DNA from: Bradyrhizobium diazoefficiens
Lineage (GTDB): Bacteria > Pseudomonadota > Alphaproteobacteria > Rhizobiales > Xanthobacteraceae
Assembly: GCF_016616235.1 (NCBI RefSeq)
Contig: NZ_CP067100.1
Span: forward strand, 6,693,001 to 6,757,000
DNA length: 64,000 nt
Reading direction: 5' to 3'
Both the position numbers and the translations under genes were made by a program. Of this stretch, positions 8,859-18,317 are shown one piece after another (position 1 is the first letter of the stretch; each line of letters starts with the position of its first letter). Under the pieces are notes generated by a model. The model was not told where the DNA came from. It worked only from the letters and a program-made list of their open reading frames with translations, and did no database searches.

Positions 8859-10547
8859 TCAATGCCGGGCGTCAACCGGTGCGTACGCGAACGTGCTAAT
8901 CGGAGGACGGGCATCTGGCGGCGTCACGACATCGATGAGCAGCGGGCGGCGCAGCCCCCGACTTTTCTGTAGAGCAGCCTCAAATTCCGCTGGAGTTGTT
9001 ACACGTATGCCATCACAGTTTAGCGTGCGCGCCAAGTCTGCATAGTTGACAGCGGTAAAGGACGTCTCGATCGTCTTGCCGAAACGATGGATCTCGTAGT
9101 GCCTCTGAAAGCCTAGAATACCATTATTGAGTACGATCACACAGATCGGTACGTCGTAGCGAGCCGCCGTCTCCATCTCCATCGCGACGTAGCCGAATCC
9201 GCCATCACCGGTTACGCAAAACACGGCCGCCTCCGGCTTAGCGAACTTAGCTCCGATCGCCGCGGGCACGCCCCACCCTAGACCGGCGAAGCCCCGCGGC
9301 GCGAGGAACTTGCGACCTGCCTTCTTGTACCGAAGCAAATCCATTCCCCAAGCTGACGAGTAACTAGCATCTGTGGTTACAATATCGTCTTCGCCCAAGA
9401 GGGCGTTCAAAGAACGATATATGAGGCGTGGGTCGATGGTCTCCGAGTTCATCTCAAGAGCTTCGAAGTTCGCTTGCCAGTCCGAGATCTTAGATTGCAG
9501 CTCTCGTGTCCAAGCACACGGCTTCGTCCGCGGGGCTATCGACTGAACAAGTTGATCAAGCGCTAGCTTCGCATCCGCGGCGATCTCCAGCGCCGGATAG
9601 GTCCTGCCAAGCTCCAGCGGATCGATATCGATATGGATGATCTGCTGGCCAACTGCGGGGATGGTCCAGTCGTTGGTCGCGATTGAATCGGTCTTTGTGC
9701 CCACAAGGACCACCAGATCTGCTTCACGCACAGCCTGATTCGCGATCCATCCTCGCGCCCCTGGGCCAGCCGTGTAGGCGCCGACTACCCCCGCAGCAAG
9801 CGGATGTATCTCCGCGATAGCGCCTTTGCCCAATGGGGTAGTCGCGACTGGAATTTGCCGCCGCTCGGCTAGCGCTTGCAGCGCCTCATAACCCTGCGAC
9901 AGATGCAGTCCACCGCCAGCGATCATTATTGGGCGAGAGGCGGACTCGATCTGCTGCGCGGCCACTTTAATGAGCGCTGGATCAGCCGACACGCGCACGC
10001 GCGGATACGCGGCGGGTTCAGTGATTTGTACTGGGTTAACGGGGCCGTTGGTCAGAGCGGAGTCTGGAAAGGCGAGCAGAACCGGCCCCGGCCGACCTGT
10101 CGTTGCCACGCGCATCGCATGGACAACGTAGTCAGCCGTCCGCTCGGAAGTATCGACCCGCCTGCCCCACTTAGTCACCTGTTCGAATAGGCGGACATGG
10201 TCGATACCTTGGATGGGGTTACGGTCGAGATTTGCAGTTGCGACGTCGTTGACGAGCGCCAACACCGGCGTAGACGAGTTGTAGGCCTCCGCCAGGCCAG
10301 ACAACAAGTTCGTTGCACCGGGACCGCGTATCGCGCCACACACTCCAACGCGACCTGATGTCCTGGCGAACGCATCGGCCATTACTGCGCCCGCGCGCTC
10401 ATCATGGATCGTGATCGCCCGGATGCTCTGATCCAAGTCGATATATAACGGCTCAGGGGTATCCATGCCGAAGATGTGAGTTACGCCAAGCCTGACGAGC
10501 GCTTCGCTTACACCTTGAGCGCCCGTTGTGCTGTTCTTGTTAGTCAT
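8859..10547 (-). CDS. ThDP-dependent enzyme of the acetolactate-synthase-like family
   Basis: A 562-aa, three-domain ThDP enzyme. The N-terminal PYR domain (1-170) carries the activating glutamate E50 in HDERAGAVMAD and the GPGATN motif at 76-80. A central Rossmann-like domain follows (about 190-330). The C-terminal PP domain has the GDG-x25-NN cofactor motif at 447-475. Relatives include acetolactate synthase large subunit, sulfoacetaldehyde acetyltransferase, oxalyl-CoA decarboxylase and benzoylformate decarboxylase. No regulatory subunit lies beside it, so a catabolic lyase or decarboxylase is more likely than amino-acid synthesis. A short-chain dehydrogenase lies upstream on the same strand and could act on the aldehyde or hydroxyketone product. 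Confidence 0.82.
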   Translation of the reverse strand: MTNKNSTTGAQGVSEALVRLGVTHIFGMDTPEPLYIDLDQSIRAITIHDERAGAVMADAFARTSGRVGVCGAIRGPGATNLLSGLAEAYNSSTPVLALVNDVATANLDRNPIQGIDHVRLFEQVTKWGRRVDTSERTADYVVHAMRVATTGRPGPVLLAFPDSALTNGPVNPVQITEPAAYPRVRVSADPALIKVAAQQIESASRPIMIAGGGLHLSQGYEALQALAERRQIPVATTPLGKGAIAEIHPLAAGVVGAYTAGPGARGWIANQAVREADLVVLVGTKTDSIATNDWTIPAVGQQIIHIDIDPLELGRTYPALEIAADAKLALDQLVQSIAPRTKPCAWTRELQSKISDWQANFEALEMNSETIDPRLIYRSLNALLGEDDIVTTDASYSSAWGMDLLRYKKAGRKFLAPRGFAGLGWGVPAAIGAKFAKPEAAVFCVTGDGGFGYVAMEMETAARYDVPICVIVLNNGILGFQRHYEIHRFGKTIETSFTAVNYADLARTLNCDGIRVTTPAEFEAALQKSRGLRRPLLIDVVTPPDARPPISTFAYAPVDARH

Positions 10548-10744
10548 AGCGTTCCTTGCGAATTGAAGTTTCGGGAATTAGTGACCTGGTTGATGTATCC
10601 AAAACATTTCTTCGGATTTTTCTGGGACTGACTGGAATCATGTGTTACCGGCGACCCTTCGCTAACCGGGAACACCACCTGCGGCGCAACAATCATACGA
10701 ATTCTGGTCCTGATTTTCGCGTGGATCGAACTGGAGGAAATTCC

Positions 10745-11497
10745 TCACGTTATAACGAAGCCTCCGTTCGGACTGAGTACTTGCCCGGTAATGAAAGACG
10801 CCTCGTCGCTTGCTAAGAAAGCGATAGCTTCACCCATTTCATGAGGTTGCGCGTAGCGTCCGAGCGGAATTGTCTTAGCCTTTTCCGCCCGCAACTCAGG
10901 CGGGTCATTACGTACCGTCATCTCAGTCTCGGTATGCCCGGGCGCGACGACGTTGACGCGAATATTCCAGGGCGCGAATTCCTTGGCCCAACCCTTTGAG
11001 AGCGCGAGGACGGCACCCTTGGCCGCATTGTAAGTCGCGCCTTCGGGCCAGCCAACGAGAGCCTGGACCGACGAGAGATTGACGATACTGCCGAAACTTC
11101 GCCGCTTCATGCCGGCGATAGCTGCTTGCGTTGTCCAGAGGGTTCCAGCGAGATGTACGCCGATCGAGCGCTGGAACATTGTCTCGGTGACTTTTTCGAC
11201 CGGACAACGGTCCGACGAGATCCCAGCATTGTTGATCAAGATGTCGATTTGACCGAAGCGACTCTCGACGGTCGCCACGACACCATGCATCGCCTCGCGG
11301 TCGGACACATCGGCAGCATAGCTTTCCGCCTCGACACCGAATTTGCGAACAAGCGCGACGGTCTCGACCGCTGTGCTTGCGTCAATGTCGTGCACTGCAA
11401 CATCGAAACCGCGCCTGCCGAGCACGAGAGCCGTCGCCTTGCCGATTCCTCGACCAGCGCCAGTGACTAGGGCGACTTTCCGCTTACTTTCAGACAT
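10745..11497 (-). CDS. Short-chain dehydrogenase/reductase (FabG-like)
   Basis: A 250-aa classical SDR. It has the cofactor motif TGAGRGIGKA (about 13-22), D37/D39 after the second beta strand (favouring NAD(H)), NNAG at about 89-92, the catalytic serine in NLSSVQ, and the YxxxK pair in TYNAAKGAVLALSK. The C-terminus FITGQVLSPNGGFVIT matches the family. It probably oxidises or reduces a hydroxy or keto compound; FabG itself is less likely given the catabolic neighbours. It lies about 200 bases upstream of the ThDP enzyme in the same direction, probably one transcription unit. Confidence 0.88.
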   Translation of the reverse strand: MSESKRKVALVTGAGRGIGKATALVLGRRGFDVAVHDIDASTAVETVALVRKFGVEAESYAADVSDREAMHGVVATVESRFGQIDILINNAGISSDRCPVEKVTETMFQRSIGVHLAGTLWTTQAAIAGMKRRSFGSIVNLSSVQALVGWPEGATYNAAKGAVLALSKGWAKEFAPWNIRVNVVAPGHTETEMTVRNDPPELRAEKAKTIPLGRYAQPHEMGEAIAFLASDEASFITGQVLSPNGGFVIT

Positions 11498-12063
11498 AGC
11501 CGTCTCTCTGAATTTGTTATTTGGCAGCTAGCTTTGAGCTGGAAGGTCTGAATTCTTGGCCGGGCTTTTTCGCTGAAGGCCAAGTCGAGCATTGAGCGGA
11601 TGCTCGATATCGACAACAGAACGATAGAGCGCGATGGGAATACTTCGTCCGATCAGCACGCCAATGTCATGACGCCCGACATCAACGATGAGCTTCTGCG
11701 CAACTGCCTGGTTTGAGGCTCGAAGCGACCTCCGACGCAGTACTGGCATAGGCGGATTTCCCAAATGGCAGCCGGGCCCGCGCCGGCTTCGACATAACGA
11801 TGGCAGCCTTTTTTGTTTTTGCCAATAGAGAAATTTCTTGCATATTATGCAACTCTGCTCTCGTGAGTTTGGACAGAAGCTGAGGAAACGCGGTGGACGG
11901 AAGCACGGCCTGCCTGTTACGGCGATGCAGGCGGTTTTTGTGATGACCGCCAGGACAGCTCCGCCGATCAGCGCTGCTGATCGTCTCGGATTGAACAAGC
12001 GTTTGTTTCCGGCTGCTGGCCCCATTCGCCTCGTCAGGCATCGTCCAGCGGCAGCCAGACCGA
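11498..12063. other. Intergenic region with palindrome; no recognised gene
   Basis: A minus-strand frame of up to 186 codons covers most of this stretch, but its translation is arginine- and serine-rich without family resemblance. The notable feature is a perfect 15-bp palindrome at 11838-11852. It probably contains the promoter region of the SDR/ThDP unit. Confidence 0.4.
11838..11852. promoter_or_regulatory. 15-bp palindrome, possible operator
   Basis: TTGCATATTATGCAA is a perfect inverted repeat about a central T. A closely similar 15-mer, TTGCATATATTGCAA, lies at 20861-20875 before the IclR-family gene. It sits about 340 bases upstream of the SDR start on the minus strand. A role as regulator binding site is inferred. 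Confidence 0.4.
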
Positions 12064-12768
12064 TCATACAGGGCCAGCCGGCTCGCAAATCGCGTTGGGT
12101 CTACTCACCACGCCGACACTCGCGTCGCAGACCGGATCAACGCCCCACAACGTCTTAAGCCGAAGCTGCCGCCGTTTCCCGAACCGAAAGGCTTTCGGGT
12201 CGATCCAGGCAATTTCCAAGAGCCCTGGATCCGGGGCTGCACAGACTTCTGAGAGCAATTTGACTCCGCGTGGACAGAGAAATCGAAGACCGAAGTCGAC
12301 GCCGTTCTGGAGCTGCGCCGTGGTGTCGACCGTGACGCGCCTGAGGCCCTGACTGCGTAACGCGCCGGCTTCGTGCGCCACCCGCAGGCTCTCAGCTAGC
12401 AGCCGTTCCAGCTTGTCGCCGAGCCGCTTGCGCCAATAGCTGAGGTCCGAGCGCTCGTGCGGCAAGGCATGCCGGAAGAATTCTTCGCCAGTGAAGAACT
12501 GGAAATACGGGTCGCCGACCCAGCGCTCGCAAATGCCATCATCGGACAGCCCATAAATATGCTTGAGCAACAGCAACCCGATCATGAAGCGGGTCTCGAT
12601 CCCGGGCCGGCCATTCTCGCTGTAGAGCAGCGCGACCTCGCCGTCGATCCAGCCCCAATCGATCTTGCAAGCGAGTTGAACCAGCTCGTGCTTCGGGTTG
12701 ATGATCTGGTCCAGCCTCGCCCGGAACAGGTCATTCGAGCCCGTCGGCTTGTGCTTCTTCGGCCGCAT
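12064..12768 (-). pseudogene. IS5-family transposase, truncated after the first catalytic Asp
   Basis: Residues 1-150 match the IS5-family N-terminal domain (MRPKKHKPTGSNDLFRARLDQII, then GRPGIETRFMIGLLLLKH and FFTGEEFFRHALPHERSDLS). The first DDE aspartate is in VDTTAQ. After this the protein should continue with PTD-type sequence and two more acidic residues, but instead runs into about 85 unrelated residues to a stop at 12064. The element is therefore cut at about 12310 and inactive. Confidence 0.85.
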
Positions 12769-12769
12769 C

Positions 12770-13170
12770 GGCCCCTCAGATGCACCACAGAATCATGGTC
12801 CGCGGCGAAAGGGAGTCTTGAGGGTTCTGTGAGGTAGCGGGGCAAAGGCGAGCCCGCGCTCTGTCGTAGCGTGCGACCTCATAGAAGCTGGATTGAAGAA
12901 GCCGCGGAGTTGCGGGGCGCTATGCCGATAGTGCAGCCAGTGCGGCTGCCGAGAAGGTGCGACTGTAGTCGCCGCGCGTCGGCGAGGCATTGAGCTGATG
13001 TGAGCGGCCCCATTGCTCGGACAAAGGGCGCGATGCCGTGACGGATTTGCGGCGCTGGGAGGCGTGGCCGAACGACTGGCGGGGTGTTCGGTGACGAACG
13101 CGACCGCGGCGACAATGGACTTTGCCGCCGAGAAGCTGGTCACGGAAGAGCCGGATGGTGGAGGCGCCGG
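12770..13170. other. No recognised gene; probable flank of the second IS91-like element
   Basis: Only short, low-quality frames are present. The stretch follows the transposase stop of the second IS91-like element and may include its replication-origin end, whose exact limit cannot be set. Confidence 0.35.
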
Positions 13171-13180
13171 TCATGACGTA

Positions 13181-14337
13181 TCACAACGAAACAGATGGTT
13201 GCGGGCGCAGGCTCGCGGGACGACATCGACGCGCCGCACGGGCCGCCGCAATGTGGGCAGACGGGATCTCGCATTTGACGAGGGGGTCGGTGGCGGCTCT
13301 TTGATCAGTTGGCGCGTTGCGGACAGCGAGGAGTTGACGACAGAGGGCAATCTTATCGTTGCGTCCGCCGTTGGCAAGGAAGCCATAGTGGCGGATGCGG
13401 TGGAAGCCGTCCGGCAGCGTGTGCAGGAGAAAGCGACGAATGAACTCGCCGGCATCAAGCGTCATCACCTTGGCTTTGCGATTCTGCCGAGAGTCCTTCC
13501 AGGAAAAGCTCACCTTGTCATCGGCGAGTGAGATCAGCCGACTGTTGGCGATGCCGACGCGATGCGTATAGCGGCCGAGCAGCGCCTGTTCGGGCCCGCC
13601 GAATGGCGGCTTGGCATAGACGACCCAGTCGGTCCGTCGGAGCTGATCGAGGCGCTGGGTGAACGCGGCGGGATCGGCGAGATAGACGAGATCGCCAAAG
13701 AAGCCCAACCGGCCGGCCGTGAAGGCGGCTTGCAGCTCTTGCAGAAACAGACGGCGGAACAGCCGAGAGAGGACGCGCACGGCAGGAAGAAGCCGGGCCG
13801 GCAAGCGACCCAGCGTTTGCCGTCGAGCGAAGGTGCACGGCCGGGCACGATGCAGTGGACATGCGGATGGTGTTGCAGGGTCTGGCCCCAGGTATGGAGC
13901 ACGGCGGTCACGCCGAGCTGAGCGCCGAGATGCTTGGGATCGGCCGCAATGGTGGCGAGCGTCTCTGCCGCGCAGCAGAACAGGATGGCATAGACGATCG
14001 CCTTGTTATGGAAGGCAATCTCTCCGGCGGGCGCCGGCAAGGTGAAGACGACGTGGAAATACGGCACAGAAGGAGCTCGGTTTGCCGCTCGGCAAGCCAT
14101 TGCGCGCGCGCCGCGCCCTGCCACTTCGGGCAATGCCGATTGCGAGTTGTAGGCGATGTGCGTAGCGCCGCAGTCGTCGCATTGCTCGACATGGCCGCCG
14201 AGCACCGCCGTCCGACACGCGGTGATGGCGCCCATCGCGCGGCGCTCGATGCGGCCGAGGTGACCGGCATGCGCCTGTCGAAAAGGCTTCGCCGTGGCGG
14301 CGGAATACGTCCGCCACCTCCAAAGCCGGACCCATGA
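13181..14337 (-). pseudogene. IS91-family HUH transposase, frameshifted
   Basis: The N-terminal half (from about 14337) includes [14 protein letters not shown] of the zinc region, then a disrupted CPKCQ segment near 14130, and the HUH site [12 protein letters not shown] frameshift near 13800 moves the reading to a second frame that carries [18 protein letters not shown], the tyrosine motif [16 protein letters not shown] and the C-terminal zinc-less tail. One tyrosine of the usual YxxxY pair seems lost (LLGRY). With at least two frameshifts it is inactive. An upstream frameshift also fuses the recombinase C-terminus ([12 protein letters not shown]) to the transposase in one open frame (to 14466). 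Confidence 0.85.
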
Positions 14338-14344
14338 TGCCCGA

Positions 14345-15171
14345 TCAGCCGGGCGGAACGATCTCCAATCGCAGCCGGTCAAGCGGACTCGGGTCTGGCT
14401 GATCGTTTTGGTGGCAACCTGGGCGTAGCGTGCGGTGCTTCGCAGGCTGGTATGGCCGAGCAGCACCTGGATGACACGAATGTCGGCGCCGTTCTCCAGA
14501 AGATCGGTCGCAAAACTGTGCCGCAGCGTGCACAGTCACGCGCTTCTTCAGATCGGCTGCAATGTGGGCCGAGCGGCACGCCGCGTGCAGCACGGTCGCA
14601 TCAAGCGGCCGCTCACTGTCGCGGCCAGGAAATAGCCAGCGCGTCGGCCGGGTTAGCCGCCAATAGGCCCGCGGAATCTTCAGAAGCTGCGGCGAGAGCA
14701 TGACGTAACGGTCTCTGCCGCCATTGCCTTGCTCGACCCGGATCACCATCCGCTGGCTGTCGATATCCGCGACCTTGAGGAAAACCACCTCCGACACGCG
14801 TAATCCGGTGGCATAGACTGTCGTCAACGCTATGCGGCTCTTTAGGCTCGGGATTGCCTCCAGAAAGCTCACTACCTCGTCGGCACCCAGCACGACCGGC
14901 AGCTTGCGTGACTCCCGCGCATAGGCGATGCGCTCCGGGATCGTGCTGTGACCGAGCGTCACGCCGTAGAAAAAGCGCAACGCACAGACGATCTGGTTGA
15001 GGCCGGCCATGAGATCCCCGTCGCCACCAGATGAACCTGGAACGCGTGGACATCCTCCAAGCCTAGACGGTCGGGCGATCGGCCAAAATATCGGCTGAAC
15101 TTCGATACCGCGTTGAGATATGATCGCTGCGTCGCCGACGACAGATTGCGGACAGTCATATCCTCGATCAT
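14345..15171 (-). pseudogene. Tyrosine recombinase of IS91-like copy 2, frameshifted
   Basis: The core-binding domain begins at [19 protein letters not shown] (15171). A frameshift near 15005 follows ...VATGISWPA, and the reading resumes with [16 protein letters not shown]. The catalytic arginine is in YATGLRVSEV. A second frameshift near 14540 breaks the HTLRHSFAT box, and the final tyrosine ([10 protein letters not shown]) lies in yet another frame. The protein is about half identical by eye to the recombinase of the first element. Confidence 0.82.
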
Positions 15172-15208
15172 GCGTCGGCGGAGGGGGCTCACCTGGACCT
15201 TCGAAAAA

Positions 15209-15262
15209 CCTCCTGTCTGAAGGGTTGGGTTCTGAAAACCCTCGATCCTCTCAGACAGGAGG
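15209..15262. repeat. Terminal stem-loop of IS91-like copy 2
   Basis: CCTCCTGTCTGA (15209-15220) and TCAGACAGGAGG (15251-15262) form a perfect 12-bp stem. A nested AGGGTT (15221-15226) / AACCCT (15237-15242) extends it. It matches the hairpin at 2178-2222 in position and in the CCTGT core. Confidence 0.65.
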
Positions 15263-15268
15263 CGGCCG

Positions 15269-15649
15269 TTACATAGCGAGTGCGGATAACGGCGTGAGTT
15301 CGGAGGACGCGCGACGAAGGTGCAGCCGGCGGCTAACGCCGGGCCGATCTTGCGCGCAATCACTGCATTCGGGAAGTTCCAGGGTGGAATTTATGGCGCG
15401 ACGCCAATCGGTTGCTTGAGCACGAAAATGCGCTTGTTGACCTGATGACCAGGGATCGCCCATAGACACGGGATCCTTAGCAAACCACTCGATGAAGCTG
15501 GCGCCATAAGCGATTTCGCCCTTCGACTTGAGAAATGGCTTGCCCATCTCCGCAATCAGAATGCGCGCTAGGTCATCGGCATTGTCCAGCATAAGCAGGT
15601 CCACTTGAGCAAAACTGCTGATCCACCACGTGCTGTGCGAGACGCCCAA
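15269..15649 (-). pseudogene. gabD: Succinate-semialdehyde dehydrogenase fragment
   Basis: Reads DNADDLARILIAEMGKP then KGEIAYGASFIEWFA, which are GabD/ALDH motifs. After frameshifts come remnants equivalent to the PWNFP-region ([19 protein letters not shown] in one frame, [12 protein letters not shown] in another). These cover only the first part of the NAD-binding domain, upstream of the catalytic Cys and Glu. The fragment ends where the IS91-like hairpin begins, so the insertion probably removed the rest. No matching 3' half was found in the window. Confidence 0.75.
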
Positions 15650-15899
15650 TCACGTTGCGCTCGCGCTGCTGCATCGATGGCGAGCGGCCGTGCGACCCAA
15701 CATCGGGCACCGTCAATACAGGTGCTGGAAACGAGCAGAGACGTAAGTTGAGATTCAACATGGGTATTTCCAGAATTGACGATAGATTGCGGACGACGGC
15801 TTCCATTAGCGGACGCGCGTTATTGACGTGTGTGCGTTTCTGATTCATGGCAACGCGCGAATATTGGCGGCTTGTCGTTCGGCGCGTTGGCGTCTCGCA

Positions 15900-16281
15900 T
15901 GCGCTGCGAGAGAGTGCTTGCCAGATAACTTCTTAAGGGCCTGGCGTAGAGATTCCGCGCGGCTCACCGATGGAACTACCTAAGTCCTCTACTGGCGTAC
16001 GCGCCTCGGCCAGCTTGTCGTGCAAAACGCGCCCGTAGCTGAGCATGAACTCGGCCACGATATGCTCGGCGCCGGCTGCGACTCACGTCAAACTCGATAA
16101 GCGGATCCATGGCAGGCCGTCCACCCAGCTCGATGCGCGCAAGACCCCTGCCTTGCCGCGACACATTTGCACCGGCGAGCTCGTTTAGAATGATCTGATC
16201 GACATCAAAGCCGGAGCCGTCGCCACGCGAGATGCGCTTCACCTGCAGCCACGGATGCAGAATTGGTTTGTCGAATTGCAC
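15900..16281 (-). pseudogene. Unidentified conserved-looking fragment with frameshift
   Basis: The first frame (from 16281) reads HPWLQVKRISRGDGSGFD, ILNELAGANV and RIELGGRPAMDPLIEFDV. Near 16080 a frameshift leads to a second frame reading AEHIVAEFMLSYGRVLHDKL and ending about 15936. The composition is that of a real protein on both sides of the shift, but I do not recognise the family. It lies between the gabD fragment and the polyamine-type importer. The rest of 15650-16517 holds nothing recognisable. Confidence 0.35.
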
Positions 16282-16517
16282 GGCGGCAGGCTCGTATGAT
16301 ATCGATCAGGCGGTGGCCAAGCCGGGAAACGCTCGCACGAATGGAGCCGCTGGCCGCTACCTGCCGGTCTTAGGATATCCCCAAACCTTTCGCCCGCCCG
16401 CCATTCCGTCCGTCAGTGCGGCATGGCTTTGAACCAAGGGCGTACGGTCGGGAGCCGTAAAGGGCCATCGAAAGTGCTCACTGGAAGCCATCCTCGTCTC
16501 GAAGTTCGGGTGTAGGC

Positions 16518-18317
16518 TCAGCCGCGAAGGTCGATCGCAGTGGAGCCTGACTTGCGCTGCAGCAGCAGGGCCAATAGCAGGATCATGGTGAGGACGAGCA
16601 GCATTACCGTTGAGATCGCCGCGAGCCCCGGCGAGACCTGATTAATCGCATCCTCCCACATCTGTTTGGGCAAGGTCGCCGTCAGTCCGCCGGTAACAAA
16701 CAAGGCGACGGTCAACTCGTCGAAGGAGTTGATGAACGAGAACAGGAAAGCCGAAGACATGCCAGTTCCGATGAGAGGCAGCGTTACCCTCCAGAATGTC
16801 CTGAGCGGAGTTGCACCAAGGATCGCTGCGGCTTGATCGAGGCGGTGGTCGTAATTGCGCAGAACTGAGGAGACGGTGATTACCACGAGCGGGATGGCGA
16901 GCACTGCATGGGCGAGCACCAAGCCCATCATGGAGCCCACGAGCCCGATCCTGGAATAAAGCGCAAACAGCGCGATCGCTAGCACCATATGCGGCAGGAC
17001 CATCGGCACGATGATAATGTTCATTAGCAACTGCTTGCCAGGTATTCTGCCCCTGACCAACACGAATGCCGCCGGTGTTCCCGCAAAGGTCGCGATTGCA
17101 GCCGAGAAAAATCCGACAATCACTGAGCGGACAATGGCTGAGATCCAGATCGGCTCGGTCAGATAACTCTGGTACCATCGCCAGGTGAAGAGATTCGGCG
17201 GCCAGACCATGAAGGAAGTCCGCGAGAACGAAACTGGCACAAGGAAGAGAACCGGCACTATCAGAAAGATCAGCACAAGTCCGACGAAGGCAGCGAGCGG
17301 CAGACGCAGGAAGCCTGATCGGCGCGGCACGCCGGCCTTACGTAGCATATGCTCAATGCCGCGCCCGAGCGCACTCAGGATTTGGCCGAACGCGCCGACG
17401 AGCCTGACCGCGAGCTTGCCCGGCGTCCGACGAAGCGGGCCGGCGCGATGGGTGGACTGCATGCCGGTGACTGCCGTCAGCCCGAAGGAGCTCTGATAGG
17501 CTGCAACGATCACCAGTGCGACTACGAGCAGCAGCAAGCAGACCGCCCCAGCGAAGCCCCAGTCGAGCGATGTGCTGAGCTGGTCAATGATCAACTGGGT
17601 GACGACGGTCTCCCGCCTGGAGCCGAGCAGCGCGGGATTTATAAAGAAGCCGAGGCAGATGATGAAGACCATGAGGCTGGCAGCCGCGACACCCGGAAGC
17701 GAGAGCGGTAGGTAGACGCGCGAAAACGCCTGCGCACCTCGTGCGCCCAGCGTGCCTGCGGCGCGGCCATAATGGGAAGGTATGTTCTGCATCGTTGAGA
17801 ACATGGTGAGGATGGCGAGCGGGAGCATCGCATGGGTCATACCTGTAACCACCGCGAAGAAGCTGTAGGAAAGTTCCAGCTGGCCAATGCCGGTCGAGAG
17901 CAGTAGGTTGTTGATGGCGCCGTTGCGTCCGAGCAGAATGATCCAGGCGAAGGTGCGCACGAGATAGCTCGTCCAGAATGGCAGGACGACCAGCAGCACT
18001 AAGGTCGAGGCGCCCCTCATGGTCGACATGAGATATGCCACGGGATAACCGATCAGGATACAGACCCCCGTGGTCGTGAGGGACAGCTTCAGCGTGTTCA
18101 TGATTGTTGTGAAGTACGCAGCGCTACGGAACAGCTTGCCGTAATTCGCAACGCTCAAGCCCTGATCCGGGGTGATAAAGCTCGATCCTAGGAAGAAGAC
18201 GACGGGCCCAATATAGATCAGCAACAGCAGCGCCAAAGCCGGGAAGAGGAGAGCGGCATCGCTGAGACGGCCGGCCCGCAGAGCTGCCGGAGCGAAAGTA
18301 GCCCAACGCATGCTCAT
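16518..18317 (-). CDS. Fused two-domain ABC permease, spermidine/putrescine type
   Basis: A 599-aa inner-membrane protein with two permease halves in one chain. Each half has about six transmembrane helices. The first (about 20-290) resembles PotB and contains the coupling-helix motif AAGTLGARGAQAFSRVYLPLSLPG. The second (about 345-590) resembles PotC, with AAAILGATPLRTFWRVTLPL. A basic linker joins them. Fused permeases are known in iron and thiamine importers, but for the PotB/PotC type separate genes are usual. Its start overlaps the ATPase stop (ATGA-type), so they are translationally coupled. Together with the ATPase and binding protein it forms a complete importer. Confidence 0.88.
   Translation of the reverse strand: MSMRWATFAPAALRAGRLSDAALLFPALALLLLIYIGPVVFFLGSSFITPDQGLSVANYGKLFRSAAYFTTIMNTLKLSLTTTGVCILIGYPVAYLMSTMRGASTLVLLVVLPFWTSYLVRTFAWIILLGRNGAINNLLLSTGIGQLELSYSFFAVVTGMTHAMLPLAILTMFSTMQNIPSHYGRAAGTLGARGAQAFSRVYLPLSLPGVAAASLMVFIICLGFFINPALLGSRRETVVTQLIIDQLSTSLDWGFAGAVCLLLLVVALVIVAAYQSSFGLTAVTGMQSTHRAGPLRRTPGKLAVRLVGAFGQILSALGRGIEHMLRKAGVPRRSGFLRLPLAAFVGLVLIFLIVPVLFLVPVSFSRTSFMVWPPNLFTWRWYQSYLTEPIWISAIVRSVIVGFFSAAIATFAGTPAAFVLVRGRIPGKQLLMNIIIVPMVLPHMVLAIALFALYSRIGLVGSMMGLVLAHAVLAIPLVVITVSSVLRNYDHRLDQAAAILGATPLRTFWRVTLPLIGTGMSSAFLFSFINSFDELTVALFVTGGLTATLPKQMWEDAINQVSPGLAAISTVMLLVLTMILLLALLLQRKSGSTAIDLRG

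Larger units (their letters stand above)
13171..15262 (-). mobile_element. IS91-like element with tyrosine recombinase, copy 2 (decayed)
   Basis: It has the same two-gene order and hairpin as the element at 60-2222, but with clearly diverged protein sequences and several frameshifts in both genes. The right end is at or near the hairpin at 15209-15262, directly beside a gabD fragment at 15269, so the element appears to have inserted in or next to that gene. Confidence 0.75.

Noticed and set aside
8859..10547. Biosynthetic acetolactate synthase (IlvB)
   Set aside because: No IlvH regulatory subunit or other branched-chain gene is near; the neighbours are catabolic.
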